Notes under the pieces: generated by a model | What the model was told of the DNA's origin: nothing | Database searches by the model: none | What the model saw: the letters and a program-made list of their open reading frames with translations, nothing else | NCBI RefSeq assembly: GCF_000247695.1 | Contig: NW_004624743.1 | Coordinates: forward strand, 11,430,170 to 11,494,169 | From: Heterocephalus glaber | Taxonomy: Eukaryota; Chordata; Mammalia; Rodentia; Bathyergidae | Direction of reading: 5' to 3' | DNA length: 64,000 bases | In this document: one piece after another, positions 36,020-47,913 of the stretch | How the letters are laid out: the number at the start of each line of letters is the position of its first letter | Numbering within the stretch: the first letter of the stretch is position 1 | Program-made: the position numbers and the translations under genes

Positions 36020-36669
36020 AAAATAGACATTTATTTATAGAGATTGGAAAAAGTTAAAAATTGTCCCAAATTCACTCTTTTTTGTTCAAACTTTTGTTAG
36101 ATACTCAGATGGTTTAGACAGTGTCCCTGCATTATAATTTTTTCACATTGAATATTTATGTAAACATATGTTCTCCAATAAGTGCTTGATTTCAGTGTCC
36201 ATGTCTTTTTGATGTATTTTTTTAATCTAAACTAAACCTGCTGCATCTAGTCTCTGGCAGGCATTACATAAGTGCTTGTTGTTTAGGTGGAATAAAAGTT
36301 CATTTTTCAGATACATAGTATTTGCTTCAAAGCTTGTCACATTTACATGCCTAGAGGAAAAAAAATGCCATGAAAAAAATTGAATTGGACACTATGGAAG
36401 GGAGATACAAAATAATTAGATTAAAAAGAAGACTTATAGTAACTTTAGAATAATTTTTTTTAACTTTACTTTCGGTAGTAATTATAAAAATAGACCTAGC
36501 ATATTATTAACCAAACCACTACATCTCTCATTTACAGATGCAAAGCTTCTGTTCACAATTCTACTCTTTAAGAAGTAACCCCTTATTTCTTAAAACCCAC
36601 AACTATTAAATGAAACATGTTATATGTAAAGACTATCAAATACAAATCATAAACCAAATTCCCAGAACA
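36020..36669. other. unassigned AT-rich sequence
   Basis: No gene was recognised. A short L2/MIR-like tail may lie at 36240-36300 (GTCTCTGGCAGGCATTACAT). Confidence 0.35.
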
Positions 36670-37560
36670 ACTCGTGCAACCAAAGATCATTTTGTAATTC
36701 TGTGCCAGTACTTTTCAGGCAAACTCAGGGTGTTCATTAATCAAGACTTCAAATAAAAGAAATAGCAGGAATGTTGTCTTTCGGAGTCCTGTGCATCACA
36801 ATAAAGAATAGGCCATCTTTTTTGTTCTTATTTTATTCCACTCCTCAAATGGATGTCACCATTTCATAATGTTCTCACTACTTGGAAATGAGTTTGAGAT
36901 GCTTATATCCCATCACTCCCAATATTTAGTTTTAGTATCATCTGTGTTCTGGAAAATTATGCCAAAAATCTTTATTGTGCTGATAGGCCTGCTTTAACAC
37001 AAACTGCTCACCATAGTCATTTTTCATCTATCAGCACAACTGGCTATGGCCCGGTAATAGCTAAAAAGGATATGGCTCAGACAGCAATAGAGTTGTAATT
37101 CTTTCCGTGCAAAGGAACGACCTTCTCCACTCACTAATGGAAATATTTTATGTCATAACACCTTATCCTATTATAAGTGCATTTTTCTTCCCTCCCTTCT
37201 AATCTATTCACAGATGGGTAGTACACATGCTATCCACAATATGAACTCTTTTCAATTTACAACACTGTAAAAATGTTCCTGAATTTCTTATTATCTGATT
37301 TGATGGACTAATTAGAACCAGGCAAGGTTATATCTAGATGTGTCGATAAAAAACGTTTCTAATTGGCTCTGAGACTGAAGATAATTCAATTACAAATCTT
37401 TTCTATTTGATTCATTCTTTTCCTTCTTAGAAAGGATTATGTTGATGGAGTCAGGTAATGGAACTTGGTGGCTTAGAAGAAGCATTAAAACATCCTTCCA
37501 GCTTTCAACTAATGTGATTAAGTTTTATGAAGTTTGTTTTTCTTCTTAAAATCTTACAGA
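36670..37560. promoter_or_regulatory. repeat-poor block, candidate conserved element
   Basis: No transposon was recognised over roughly 900 bp. It carries several AATTAG/TAATTG homeodomain-like cores (about 37309, 37361, 37389), a GCTGATAGGCCTGCTTTAAC segment and CTATCAGCACAACTGGCTAT. A 24-nt exon-like interval (37431-37454) lies between TTTTCCTTCTTAG and GTAATG. The assignment rests on absence of repeats and motif density only. Confidence 0.25.
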
Positions 37561-39318
37561 GGTCAAGTAACTACTCATGTGATTCCCTTGGAGCATGGTT
37601 GAGAAGCTGGGTGAATTGAAGAGGTATTACTAATCTTTTAAAATGCACTCATTAAAGTCCTGAAAAGATTTGAAATACTCATTTCCCCATTTTACAATAC
37701 CTCAGTTAATAAATGAATATATATTATTCTTCTGAATGAAGCCTTCATTCTAGAGCTTGAAATGAAATGCTTATCTGCAAAACCTAAAGAGAACATGGGT
37801 AAAATATTAATACACAAAGGAAATTTTTAAAAAAAGGACTTAGTTTAAAGCAAAGTTAAAACTATCTTTCATTTTTTGGTAACCTGAACTTTTTACTCTA
37901 ATTATTTACTAAGCCCATAAAAATAATATGCATTACTTTTACTTATGTCTAATGAAAGGTAAGCAGCAGAAATTTAATATTATATTTAATTTCATATGGG
38001 TATTTAAAATTTGTCAAATACATTATGCAATGTACACCTTGTAATATTTCCATTTTTGTGTGCAAAGAGCTTGAATTGCACGGTATCTTCTTTCCCCTTG
38101 AAAGATGAAAAAACAATGTATTAGGTTACAACTGGAACACTTTAAAATTTAGTATCCAGAAATTAAATGTATCATGGAACGATAGGTGGAGTTTAATGTA
38201 CACCCTATCAGTGTGGGTCAGTGACCTGGAACATGTTCAGGACTAGTATGAATAGAAAGTATTCCCTTCTATTTTCTCTCCTTATAGGAATCTATTTTAG
38301 CATCTCTCCCAGTAGGTCCAAGGCTCTGTCCAGTGATTCTAAATAGAAAAGAATTTCAGATTAAATCATATTAACAGAGAACACAATGCAGAAAGTTATA
38401 AGAGATTTGTGCTCTTTTTGAATCATATTTATATATAAATCCATCTATAATTGTTATATATCAACAATATGTCTTATTGATTGAGGATCTGCATTCATAC
38501 ACATTATTTTCCAAAAAGAATATTTTTTAAAAATCTATAGTTAGATGTGTTTATAAAACTCTTAGCTGATGTATATGTTGAAGGTAAATTTAAATGTCGG
38601 TATGGGTATGCATCGTGACCAGTTCTTAAGTATTGGTAGTATTTATAGGAATGTTCAATCTTCTGACTTATAATATACATCTTTTGTAGATGATCATGAA
38701 AAATTTTACTAAACCAATCATTCCTGAAGCTTGATAATTACCTTTGAGTGAAAGAAGGAACACATCTCGTGGAATATCCCTTTTGCCTTAGAGAAAATAT
38801 TAATTGGAGTCAATTTTAGATTAGACCAAAAATACTGTACAGTTTTCTCCTCTGCAGATCCCTCTTACATTTAAGAATACCCTAATGTTTGCCACTGCGG
38901 GGCAGCACAGGAAACAGCATCTCGGTGTAGCACCAGCCTGCAAAGTTGGTAAACAACTTTGTGCTTGAAAATATAAGGTGGAAATAAGAATTGGAATTAC
39001 ATAACGTAAAGGTTGTTATCTTTTAGTTATTTTAATTCCAACACTAAAATACTTTATCTTTCTATTAATTTTCAGGGATGTGTTTAATCCAAATGGTAGC
39101 TGCTCAGCTTGTACTATTGTATAAAAGGGAATGACTATCGATAACTTTAAATTTTGATCTTAATTAGATTTTGACAAATGTAATGCTTTTGCATAAATGC
39201 TATATTATCAAGCTGGCAAGGATGATTATGGAAAAATTTCAGAAGAGGAATAATCATTAAATATATGCCCAAATTCCCCAAGATGAATGCAAGTATTATT
39301 GGTTACAAACGTGCAGTA
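37561..39318. other. unassigned AT-rich sequence
   Basis: No gene or repeat was recognised. Confidence 0.4.
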
Positions 39319-39885
39319 CTAAAAGTTTTTAAATGAAATAATAAAACCGTTTTTTCTCAAATAAAACCTTTCTTTAAAAAATTCAACTTTAACGTTCTGA
39401 ATTCTCTTCAGCGTTGATGCTACAGTGAAGCTGAGGCCCATGGTTGAGAGGCGGGGCACATCCGTCACTGACACTTGGTGGGTTGAAGGGCGCTGTGGGC
39501 TGGAAGATCGCCCGCACTGCTGAAGCAGACATTTAACGGACTGTTTGACCACCCCTGTGTTTGCCTTAGATCCCATAGCAGTCTTATGTTTTTTGTTTCA
39601 CAAAGCTGTAGAACAGCTGCTTTTCAAAAGAACATATGCTAAGGATGTGGTAACTAAGTTTGCCTTCACCAAAACCTTGAATTCTTTGAGAAAAGTATGA
39701 CAAATGACAGTATTAATCCTTGAGTCACCTCTGGAATCCTCAGTGTCACATAGATCAAAGAGCTCAGTGTATGGATATTTATTTAAACTTAGGCTTTTAT
39801 TTCCCTCAGTGGAAAGATTGTGTGTTTTCAATGTTGTTGATGCTACAGGAAAAAGAAAATATGAACGGAATGTTTTCACTATCAT
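39319..39885 (-). pseudogene. minus-strand open frame with one stop
   Basis: Two minus-strand frames (39885-39598 and 39576-39319) are in the same phase and separated by a single TGA at 39598-39600 and seven codons, giving 188 codons with one stop. The 39400-39560 part is GC-richer and keeps several CpGs, unlike its surroundings. The two halves share a short similar peptide (VASTTLK near the N-terminus, VASTLK near the C-terminus), mirrored by a 13-bp direct repeat (GTTGATGCTACAG at about 39413 and 39834). I do not recognise the protein. It could be a decayed retrocopy, part of an unidentified repeat, or chance. Confidence 0.2.
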
Positions 39886-40246
39886 ATATAAGATAATAAA
39901 GAATAAATTAAATTGAAATCATTCACTAGGACATGTGTTTCCCTTTCATCTCTCGTTGTGACAGTTCACTTTTTAAGGTTTTTGTTTATTTCCCTGATGT
40001 TTTTTCACTTTAGTAAGTGCACTAAGTATCATTGATTTCATTGTAGGCCAAACTTCAGCTACATATAGGAAAAGTGTATAAGGCAGCCTTTCTACATAAA
40101 GACCCAAGAAAATGATATTATATTTTAATAATAAAATTTAATCATTAACTAGGTCAGAAAGGCATTCATCAACTCACCATTCCAGACACATATAAACAAA
40201 CATACTACGTGTGTATAAATATGTAAATATGTGTAGTTCCCATGGG

Positions 40247-40247
40247 T

Positions 40248-40287
<40 letters not shown>
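40247..40287. repeat. (CA)n microsatellite 1
   Basis: About 19 CA units. Flanks resemble those of the array at 40569-40602. The Cys/Val and His/Thr repeat frames here are simple-repeat translations. Confidence 0.9.
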
Positions 40288-40562
40288 CTTTGTGGACAAC
40301 AGTCATGGAGATGAACAGCAGTTTGCATTTGAGCCTCTGTATTATAATGTAGCAATTCTCTTCTGTATTTCTGCCACCAGACAGCTAATTTTACCAACAA
40401 AAATTAACCACCCAACTTAAATATTTGGCAAACATCATATTTCAAAATTAAAAATAATATTTATCAAGTGCTTCTGTTTTCTCACACTATTCTTCATGTT
40501 TGCCTGATTTTTCTTTTGGAGAAAGGTTTTCTTCCTTACATTTGTGTTGATACCCACAGGAG

Positions 40563-40568
<6 letters not shown>

Positions 40569-40602
<34 letters not shown>
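40569..40602. repeat. (CA)n microsatellite 2
   Basis: About 16 CA units. The right flank (TGTAGGGGATAATCATGGAA ... ACAGAGTTTGCATTT) parallels the right flank of array 1 (TGTGGACAACAGTCATGGAG ... CAGCAGTTTGCATTT). Confidence 0.9.
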
Positions 40603-40603
<1 letters not shown>

Positions 40604-40839
40604 TCCTGTAGGGGATAATCATGGAAATAAACAGAGTTTGCATTTCTTTTTAATTTGAGTTTTTGGCACTAGTTTTACCATTCATGGTGTATATATATTG
40701 TTCTCGTAAACATAAATGATTACTCTGATACCCTAGTAAAGTGAGTTATGTTGAAAATAAAAGAAATCAATTTTTCTTATTGTAAATTATTGCCCATCAA
40801 TTGGATATATCTTTTTATTTCTATTGATTGACTGGTTGA

Positions 40840-41036
40840 TTGTAGTACTAGAGACTGAACCCAGGGCCTTCACACTGAGTGACATCCTCACTCCCTTTTT
40901 CGTTTTTACTTTAATACAAGGTATGGCTAAGTTGCCAAAATTGTAAGTTGTCCAGTCTGGTCTCCAAATTGTGCTTTTCCTGGCTCAACCTCCCAGAGGG
41001 CTAAGATTACAGGCCTGTTCACTATACCCAGCTGGG
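40840..41036 (-). mobile_element. B1-ID dimeric SINE, antisense
   Basis: The plus strand has an antisense ID part (TAGAGACTGAACCCAGGGCC, then CACTGAGTGACATCCTCACT) followed by an antisense B1 part (TATGGCTAAGTTGCCAAAAT, GTCCAGTCTGGTCTCC, CTCAACCTCCCAGAGGGCTA, AGATTACAGGCCTG). On its own strand the order is B1 then ID, the B1-dID dimer arrangement. It is diverged, so probably old within rodents. Confidence 0.85.
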
Positions 41037-41039
41037 ATC

Positions 41040-42129
41040 CATCTTTCCTTGTACAGCCTATCACTACTGACCTAATTCTACCCTCAGCTGATTGCTGACT
41101 GTTTCATAATTGACTTATCCAGAATCACTATGCCACTAGACAGATGGCAGGTGATTGGACTCCTCTTGTTTTTTGACTCTACTATCCAAGGGTAACAACC
41201 TGATGATGAGTAGCACATTGTTTCAACGATCTAGGAATCCTACTGGTGTTACTTCACTTGCTCTGTGAGAGATAAGTTTGGAAACATGAGGTATCCGTCT
41301 CTTCATGCAAATACTGACATAGACCTCACAGTGATTAGGCACTGCAATTCGTGCCCTAGACACTATGTCTATATGGGAACTCCTTCCCACCCTTTCCTGG
41401 AAAAATTACACATTTTTCTCCAACTATTGAATACTAAAAATAAGAAATCAGAAAAAAAATGGAAAATATTATTATTCTGTGAGAGCTGAAGTGTGAAGTA
41501 ACAGCACATAAACGTTATTTGTTTGGAGGAATCCACCAACATAATGTTAAAAGCAAAACCAAGACACTCTGACAGGCAGGATCAAAGGTTAAGGTCCATA
41601 ATTCCTGGAGGCAGAACAAGAACATTTAGAGAGGAGGAGATCACAATTTAATCAGTCAGCCGTGCTTGCGGCTATTGCCATGTCAAGAGTGTTTGTTCTT
41701 GACCCTGTTGCTTGCCTACAATAAGTCATTCTTCAAAATAAAACACATATAAATAAGATCATATAATAAAATGAGTGGTATTTCAAGTAACAACTTATTG
41801 GAAATAAAACAAGTTCTAAAGGCAAGTGACATCTATGTTGCTGTTAACCTTGTTTGGAGACATAAAAAGTTTTTAATTCCACCAAATATTGTACATTGGT
41901 GATTTCCAATGCTTCTTTATTTGCTAAATGTTATGTTTCTTTGGAACATTGTAATAGAAAAATACAAAGAAAAGATGTTACAAATATTACAGAATATCTA
42001 ATGAAAAATGTAAAAATGACTCTAAAATCTGAACTGGTAAAAATAATTTTTATTTCAATAGCAAAACCAAAATCAGGGAAAACCACAAAAAAAAATTTTT
42101 GCATCATTTAAAAGGAGAGTTTATACCTA
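41040..42129. other. unassigned AT-rich sequence
   Basis: No gene is supported. The frames 41265-41489 and 41896-42111 lack recognisable domains. Confidence 0.4.
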
Positions 42130-44385
42130 CACAAATTGATTTGGAGATTAAGTACAATCTCTATCAAAATAACATTGACATTCATTACAGAAACAGAACA
42201 AACAATTCTAAAATTTAGGTGGAAGCACAAGAAGCATTACTAGACAAAGCCATTTTAAACATGAAGAACAGAAGAGAAATTACACTGTCTGACTTCATAA
42301 CAGACTTCAAAGTTACAGTCATCAAAACAGCATGGTATTGGCATAAAACAGATGTAGAGACCAATGGAACAGAATAGAAAACCTAAAAGCAAACATCAAT
42401 CTACAGTAAAGTGATTTGCAACACAAGTGCTGAGAGCACAACACTGGAGAAAGGACAGTCTTTTGAATAAATAGTTCATGGAAAATCAGATATTCATATG
42501 CATAAAAAAGAAGTTAGAACCTTAACTCCTACAAGTTACAAAGATGAATTCTAAGTGAATTAAAGATTTAAAAGTGTAACATTTGCAGCTATGAATCTAC
42601 TAGAAGGAAAATTAGGGAAAATCCCTCAGGACATTGGGATGGGAAAAGAGTGTTGGACAAGATCCTAAAGCACAGGAAACAAAAGCATCAAATAGACATA
42701 TGGTATTACATTAAATGAAAAAGCTTCTGCACAGCAAGGAAACAGCAGAGGAAGAACAGAATACAGGGAGGATCTACAGAATCAGAGAAATCTGTGCAGC
42801 TGACAAGGGCTGACATTCATAGTACAAGGTTGAAAAATGGGGTGAATGCTTAAATTTTAACCCAATTATTACATTAGAAGACACATTGCCATTAATCTAT
42901 GTCACACGTGATTCCCCCTCACTTTGAACATACCTATCCCATTAGACTTGCCACTTTCTGAAGCAGTTCCACAAATCCTCTTTCCTGAGTGTCTTCAGTT
43001 GGGCTGTCATGGCTGCCTTCATGTCCTGAATAGATTCAAGATGTTTGCTCGCACTTTCATTTTGACTTTGAGGAGGAGCCAGAAGTTGTAAGCTACTGGA
43101 TCCAATGAATAAGGTTGGCAAGGACATATCACAATGTTTTTATGAGCTTTCTTTTTCATTGGATGGCACTCAGCACCACATTCACCATATTTTTAATCAC
43201 AACTTGTAAAGACACTCCTGGAAAAGACTTCCAAAACTGTATCAGAAAGGAATAAGGTGTGTTCCAAGTGAGGGAAAATATTCTGAGGGATTAATGGTGA
43301 TGTGTTCTTTAATGCAACTTTAAAAAATTTAAATATTCACTGTCTATATTGCTTATATCTCATGTATAAGGAAATAAAATTAACAGCAAAAATAACCAAT
43401 AAAATAGGCAATATATCTAAATAGATATTTCTTTAAATAAGATATACATATGACCAATTGATACACAAAAATACTTGACATCATTAATCAGGGAAATGAA
43501 AATCAAAACTATGCTGAGATATCACCTCACCCAAAAAAGAATGGCTATTCCAACATAGCCGCTTTGATAACTAATGGATGAGGAGAGAAAGGAACTCATA
43601 CATACTGTTGGTAGGATTATAAATTTCTCAGTTATTATGGCAAATAATACAGTATTTCCTGAACAAATTAAAAATACAACTATCATATGATCCAGCAATC
43701 CCACTAATTATATATTATTATACTTTATATAATATATATATATAATAAAACAGTATGTTAAAAAGCCATTTATAGTCCCATGTCATTGTAACTATATTCT
43801 CAACAGCCAATGAATGAAAGAAAAACACAAAACAAAACAAAAACTAAATGTCTGTCAATTGATGAACATGTAAAGAAAATGTGGTGCATATATACAATGA
43901 AATATTATTTAGCCATAAAATTGAATAAATTCTGTCATTTACAACAATCTGAGTGGAACTGGAAATCATTATGTTTAGTGAAGTAAGCCAAGTACAGAAA
44001 AACAAGTACCACATGATCTCACTCATATGTGCAACATTAAAACGTCAACCTCATAGAAATTGAGAATAGAAGGGGTGGGGAAAATAGGTGGATGGGAAAA
44101 TTATGGATGGCTACTAAGTTACAATTAAATGAGATCAACAAATTTTCTTCTGCTCTTGCTTCATAAGGTGACAATAGATAACAATATTGTGCTACATACC
44201 CCAGAAAGCTAGAAGGGATAATTTGAAAGATTTTACCACAAAGAAATGATAAATGTTTCAGGGGATAAGAATGATCAGCCTAATTTAAATATTATATAAT
44301 GGAAACATTTCAAAACATTTATTGGTATCCCAAAAATTGTACAATATTTATACTTTTATAGATCAGTTAAATATTTTTAAAAGAA
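42130..44385 (+). mobile_element. old L1 3' part, split by a mariner element
   Basis: The left part (42130-42824) follows the end of L1 ORF2: CTCTATCAAAATAACATTGA, CATTCATTACAGAAACAGAA, ATGGTATTGGCATAAAACAG, TGTGCAGCTGACAAGG. The right part (43367-44385) continues with AACAGCAAAAATAACCAATA, GAAATGAAAATCAAAACTAT, GAGATATCACCTCACCC, TGATCCAGCAATCCCACTA and the 3' UTR. The two halves join across the 540-bp mariner insert at 42825-43364. All frames are broken. A perfect AT alternation lies near 43735-43746. Confidence 0.85.
42825..43364 (-). mobile_element. palindromic mariner-derived element, copy 1
   Basis: Minus strand encodes the end of a Tc1/mariner-type transposase: the frame 43127-42942 contains SIQDMKAAMTAQLKTL and KEDLWNCFRKWQV, and after a stop the same phase continues WDRYVQSEGES, matching the usual mariner C-terminus. 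The ends are long imperfect inverted arms: GTGAATGCTTAAATTTTAAC and GACACATTGCCATTAATC on the left pair with the complement of GATTAATGGTGATGTGTTC and AAATATTCACTG on the right. TA sits at each edge (42823-42824, 43365-43366). The catalytic core is absent, so it is non-autonomous. It interrupts the L1 at 42130-44385. Confidence 0.8.
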
Positions 44386-44726
44386 AAAGTTCTGATATGA
44401 AGAACATGTGTTTTAATGGGCAAGTTGACAACGGTTTGTGGATTTGACCAGTGTCAATAAAAATAATAACAGTTTTGAATATCTGGAAAGTTTACCCTGG
44501 AGAAAATACCCAGACTTTTTAGGTAGCTAAGAAAATCAGTGCATTTCATTGTTTCAAATAATTTTTAAGAATTTTAAGGTAGAAATATTAAATACTTACT
44601 CAAGGTTTAAACAATCTTTATTTGGCATTGCTTTTTTCATTAATAATCATATACTATTAACAATAAGAGAATGTCAGTGCCAACTATTATCAAATGTTTG
44701 TCACAGCCAAATACAATTTTAATATA
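44386..44726. other. unassigned AT-rich sequence
   Basis: No gene or repeat was recognised between the L1 3' end and the second mariner copy. Confidence 0.4.
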
Positions 44727-45362
44727 CAGATATGATCAAAACTAGTGAATGGTTAAATAATAGTTCTTACAAAGATATATTGGTATTAATCCCTTCCAAA
44801 ATATTCCTCCTCACTGAAAACACACTATCCTATTGTTCTTGCTACTTTCTGAGGCAGCTCTGAAAGGTCTCTTCTGTGAGTGTCTTTAGTGTACTGTCCT
44901 GTCTGCCTCCAAAACATGGATTCATTCAGATCCTTACCTTTCAAGGTCATTTTGACTTTGGGGAAGAACCAGAAATGGCGCGGTGTCAGATCTGAGGAAT
45001 AAGGTGGAGGAGGACAGGCAATGTTTCATGAGCTTGCCTTTCTGCTGGATGGGACTTGGCAGCTGCATTCCCTGGATTTTTAAAATCACACTTCAAAGAC
45101 ACTCATGGGACAGGGCTTACAAAACTGCTTTGGAAAGTGGTAAGAATGATGGGATAATTCTGTTCAAAGTGACGGGCAGCATTTTGAGGGAATTAATGAC
45201 AATGTGTCTTTCACTGTACTATTTTTTTTTTTTCCGGTACTGGGAATTGAACTCAGGATCTTGCTCTTCCAGGTAACTGTAGTGCCACTGAGCTACATCC
45301 CCAGCCCTTCAATGTACTATTTTTAAGTTTAAACATTCACTGTATATTTTGGTCACCCATTG
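44727..45362 (-). mobile_element. palindromic mariner-derived element, copy 2
   Basis: Same family and orientation as 42825-43364. Landmarks: GTGAATGGTTAAATAATAGT (left end), CTACTTTCTGAGGCAGCTCT (antisense of the NCFRKW region), CATTTTGACTTTGGGGAAGA, CACTCATGGGACAGGGCTTA, CTGCTTTGGAAAGTGGTAAG (the inverted partner of the NCFRKW region), and right end AAACATTCACTGTATATTTT. TA lies at both edges (44725-44726, 45363-45364). An ID SINE is inserted at 45227-45312. The frame 44983-45276 is element plus SINE, not a gene. Confidence 0.8.
45215..45324 (-). mobile_element. ID-type SINE with 12-bp TSD, antisense
   Basis: TGTACTATTTTT at 45215-45226 and 45313-45324 is the target duplication. Inside are a T run, CCGGTACTGGGAATTGAACT, CAGGATCTTGCTCTTCCAGG and GCCACTGAGCTACATCCCCA. 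It lies inside mariner copy 2, so it is the younger event. Confidence 0.93.
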
Positions 45363-45364
45363 TA

Positions 45365-45989
45365 TTATTGAAATTTCTAGTCTTATTAGAGTTTATTAGT
45401 GCATAATTATAAAATGTACATGTATTATTCATGTTTCTTTTATACTAAAAATTTCTGAAATGTATAGTATAACTCAGCACATAAAATGCTTCATTTTTTT
45501 ATTATTCTGTTCAACCACCAATACTTAAAATATGTAAATAAAGTAATTTGAAAAACAAAGAATAATTCATGATCTCAGCAATCCTAGAACGCTTAAGAAT
45601 TTCAGCTTGTTGTCCCTAAATCGTAAAGATTAATATCTGTTGGAAATTAGAAACAGTAGACCTGGAAGAGTTCCAGAAATTTGTTTGTGACCTTGTCATG
45701 TTCTTTAAGGCAAAGCATGACTCAAAACTGTTGCTAGTCAAAGAAGGCCTGAGGCTTTTGCACAGAAACATGATTTGTTCTGCTTTGTAGCTGTAAGGCT
45801 GCAAGTGTACAAGTTAGTTTAGAGATCCATTCTGCTCTGAACACTTTCTATCAGACACCTTTACAAAGGATTCCTCATTTTAGCTATGCCTTTATTCCTG
45901 GTATACTGTTTAAGGTTACATGTCAAGATATTTCTACCACATGATAAAAATGACCATTTGTTTTTCTAGTTATATGTGACCACACTTTA
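45365..45989. other. unassigned AT-rich sequence
   Basis: No gene is supported. The minus frame 45616-45804 has no domain. Confidence 0.4.
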
Positions 45990-46350
45990 TGGTTTCTGTC
46001 TAGCTCTTCCCCCAAAGCCTCATGAGGTCATAGGTGGGTCTTTTGGAGGACGATTGGATTATGGGGGCATTATATAGCTGCCTTGCTATTTGGAAGTGGG
46101 TGGGATCTGCTCCAAAGAGGTGTGACACTGAGGGTGTGACCTGAAAGGATCTCCCCTTGATTCTTTCTGCTTCTAGGTCACCACGAGATGACCAGCATTT
46201 CTCTCATCATTCCCCTCTTCCATTCTGCCCTTGGAGCTAGCCAACTATGGAGTGAAATATCTACAAACTGTAAGTCAGAATAAACGCTTCCTCTTTTAAA
46301 TTGGGAGTGTCAGATATTTTGCTACAGCTAGGAAGAAAATGACTAAGATA
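45990..46350 (+). mobile_element. MaLR LTR
   Basis: Landmarks in order: TATGGTTTCTGTCTAGCTCT, CATGAGGTCATAGGTGGGTC, AGGACGATTGGATTATGGGG, CAAACTGTAAGTCAGAATAA (polyadenylation signal region) and GGAAGAAAATGACTAAGATA at the 3' end. The same family occurs at 16743-17105 and 53500-53890 on the minus strand. Solo LTR. Confidence 0.75.
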
Positions 46351-47913
46351 CCATGCAATCTAGATTGTAATCTAAAGTTGTGTTACAAGTATGTAAATGT
46401 AAACTGAGTTCATATTATTATTCATATAAGTTTTAATACCTTATTACATAGTCTATAACTTATATTGGGGTTGAAAGTGTCTCTCTAAAATTCCTTATCT
46501 ATTGTGTTAGAGAACTGAATGCAGAATAGAATAATCTGTCAAATAAAAGTGATATACTATCATCTTGGAAATTTTAAATCACCTCAAAACCATACTTCAC
46601 TCAGATAACAATGAAATAACCAGTCACTGAACATTTAGTAGATCATTTTACATTTTTTAACTTAATATGTAGTTCTTCAGCTGTAAGGTTTTGCCTAGTT
46701 TACACTTCAAAGGATCAAATCCTGTTGCTCGCCTCACAAAATTTTTAATATCTTTAGGACAATTTTAACGATGAGATGATAATTATTTTATGAGAGAGTT
46801 AAACCTATATGAAATGATCTTGAAGAAACTATGCAAGACACATTTCCTGTCTAGAATTTTTCATTGTAGGCTCTCCTATAACAAAATAGGTCTTTGGATT
46901 TAAACAGAAGGATGAGTATGAAAGTTCTTTCTAAATCCCAAAATTTATAACCTGACAAACATAAGCGAGTATGATGATTATTTTTCCAAGTACAAATATG
47001 CTCTTCTGGTGTCAAGATTTGGAATCATTGGGTTTTCAGCTGAAAATGTTTGAAATTTCACTGTTGCTTAAACTTTGTACTTGTACCCCCATCTCCACTT
47101 CCAAAACAGCCAAAGAAACAAAACAAAAATATTCTATTTTGTTCAGTTTGTTAGTTTAAAATTTTTTATTCTTGACCCTTGCTAAGAGGCTCATTCCAAA
47201 ATGTACAAGTACTATCTTTGGAAATATCACTGCAAAAGGGACACTGCAAAAAGAATCCGAAAATCTGAAGACAAGTTAGTTCTATTTTGGAGTTTGCCAT
47301 AAATAACTCTGTAATAGTGACAGGTTTTGGTTATTTTGTCTATAATTGGTGAAAGAGTAAGGTTCTAGCAGACATTACTGGACAAGCAATGTGAATGCAA
47401 ATAAGTTAAAGTAATTCCAAGTTGAGAGGTATCTGTATTGTTTTTTAAATTTACTTCAAATCTCTACATGCTTAAATCTAAACAATGATTCAAGAATACC
47501 TCTAAATAAAAAAGTATCAACCAAAAGTCTACTGTAAGTATGAAATATCTTAAATCTCAACAAACTATGGCTTTCTGTGCCTTAGTTTAGAGAATCCACA
47601 TACCACAGGCTGCAACTCTTCAATAATTCTCACTGTTACATGCATTATACTGCTCATGTGAATGCAGAGCTGGTCTTAGGGAAACCACTTTTACTATGCC
47701 ATATACTGCTTTTCTTACAAACTCCAAGTGCTCAGTCACATGATCTGTTCCACAGGCCTGTCCTTAGTATTTCAGGGATTTATTCATTCCTTTCCCCCTT
47801 CATCTACAATTAATGGGTATATATTGAGTAACTTCCTAGGTGCTTTTGATGCTAACAAGTACTGAATAACAGGAGAAAACTATTCTCATCCACACAAAAT
47901 AATTTCTCTAAAC
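46351..47913. other. unassigned AT-rich sequence
   Basis: No gene is supported. A weak L2-like stretch (GGGTATATATTGAGTAACTT) lies at 47815-47834. Confidence 0.4.

Noticed and set aside
39598..39885. Resemblance of part of the frame to a small ribosome-biogenesis factor
   Set aside because: Only a few residues coincided and the nucleotide sequence did not support homology, so no gene name was given.
40149..40420. Cys/Val and His/Thr repeat proteins
   Set aside because: They are frames through a CA dinucleotide array, with the same artefact at 25961-26161 and 61754-62329.
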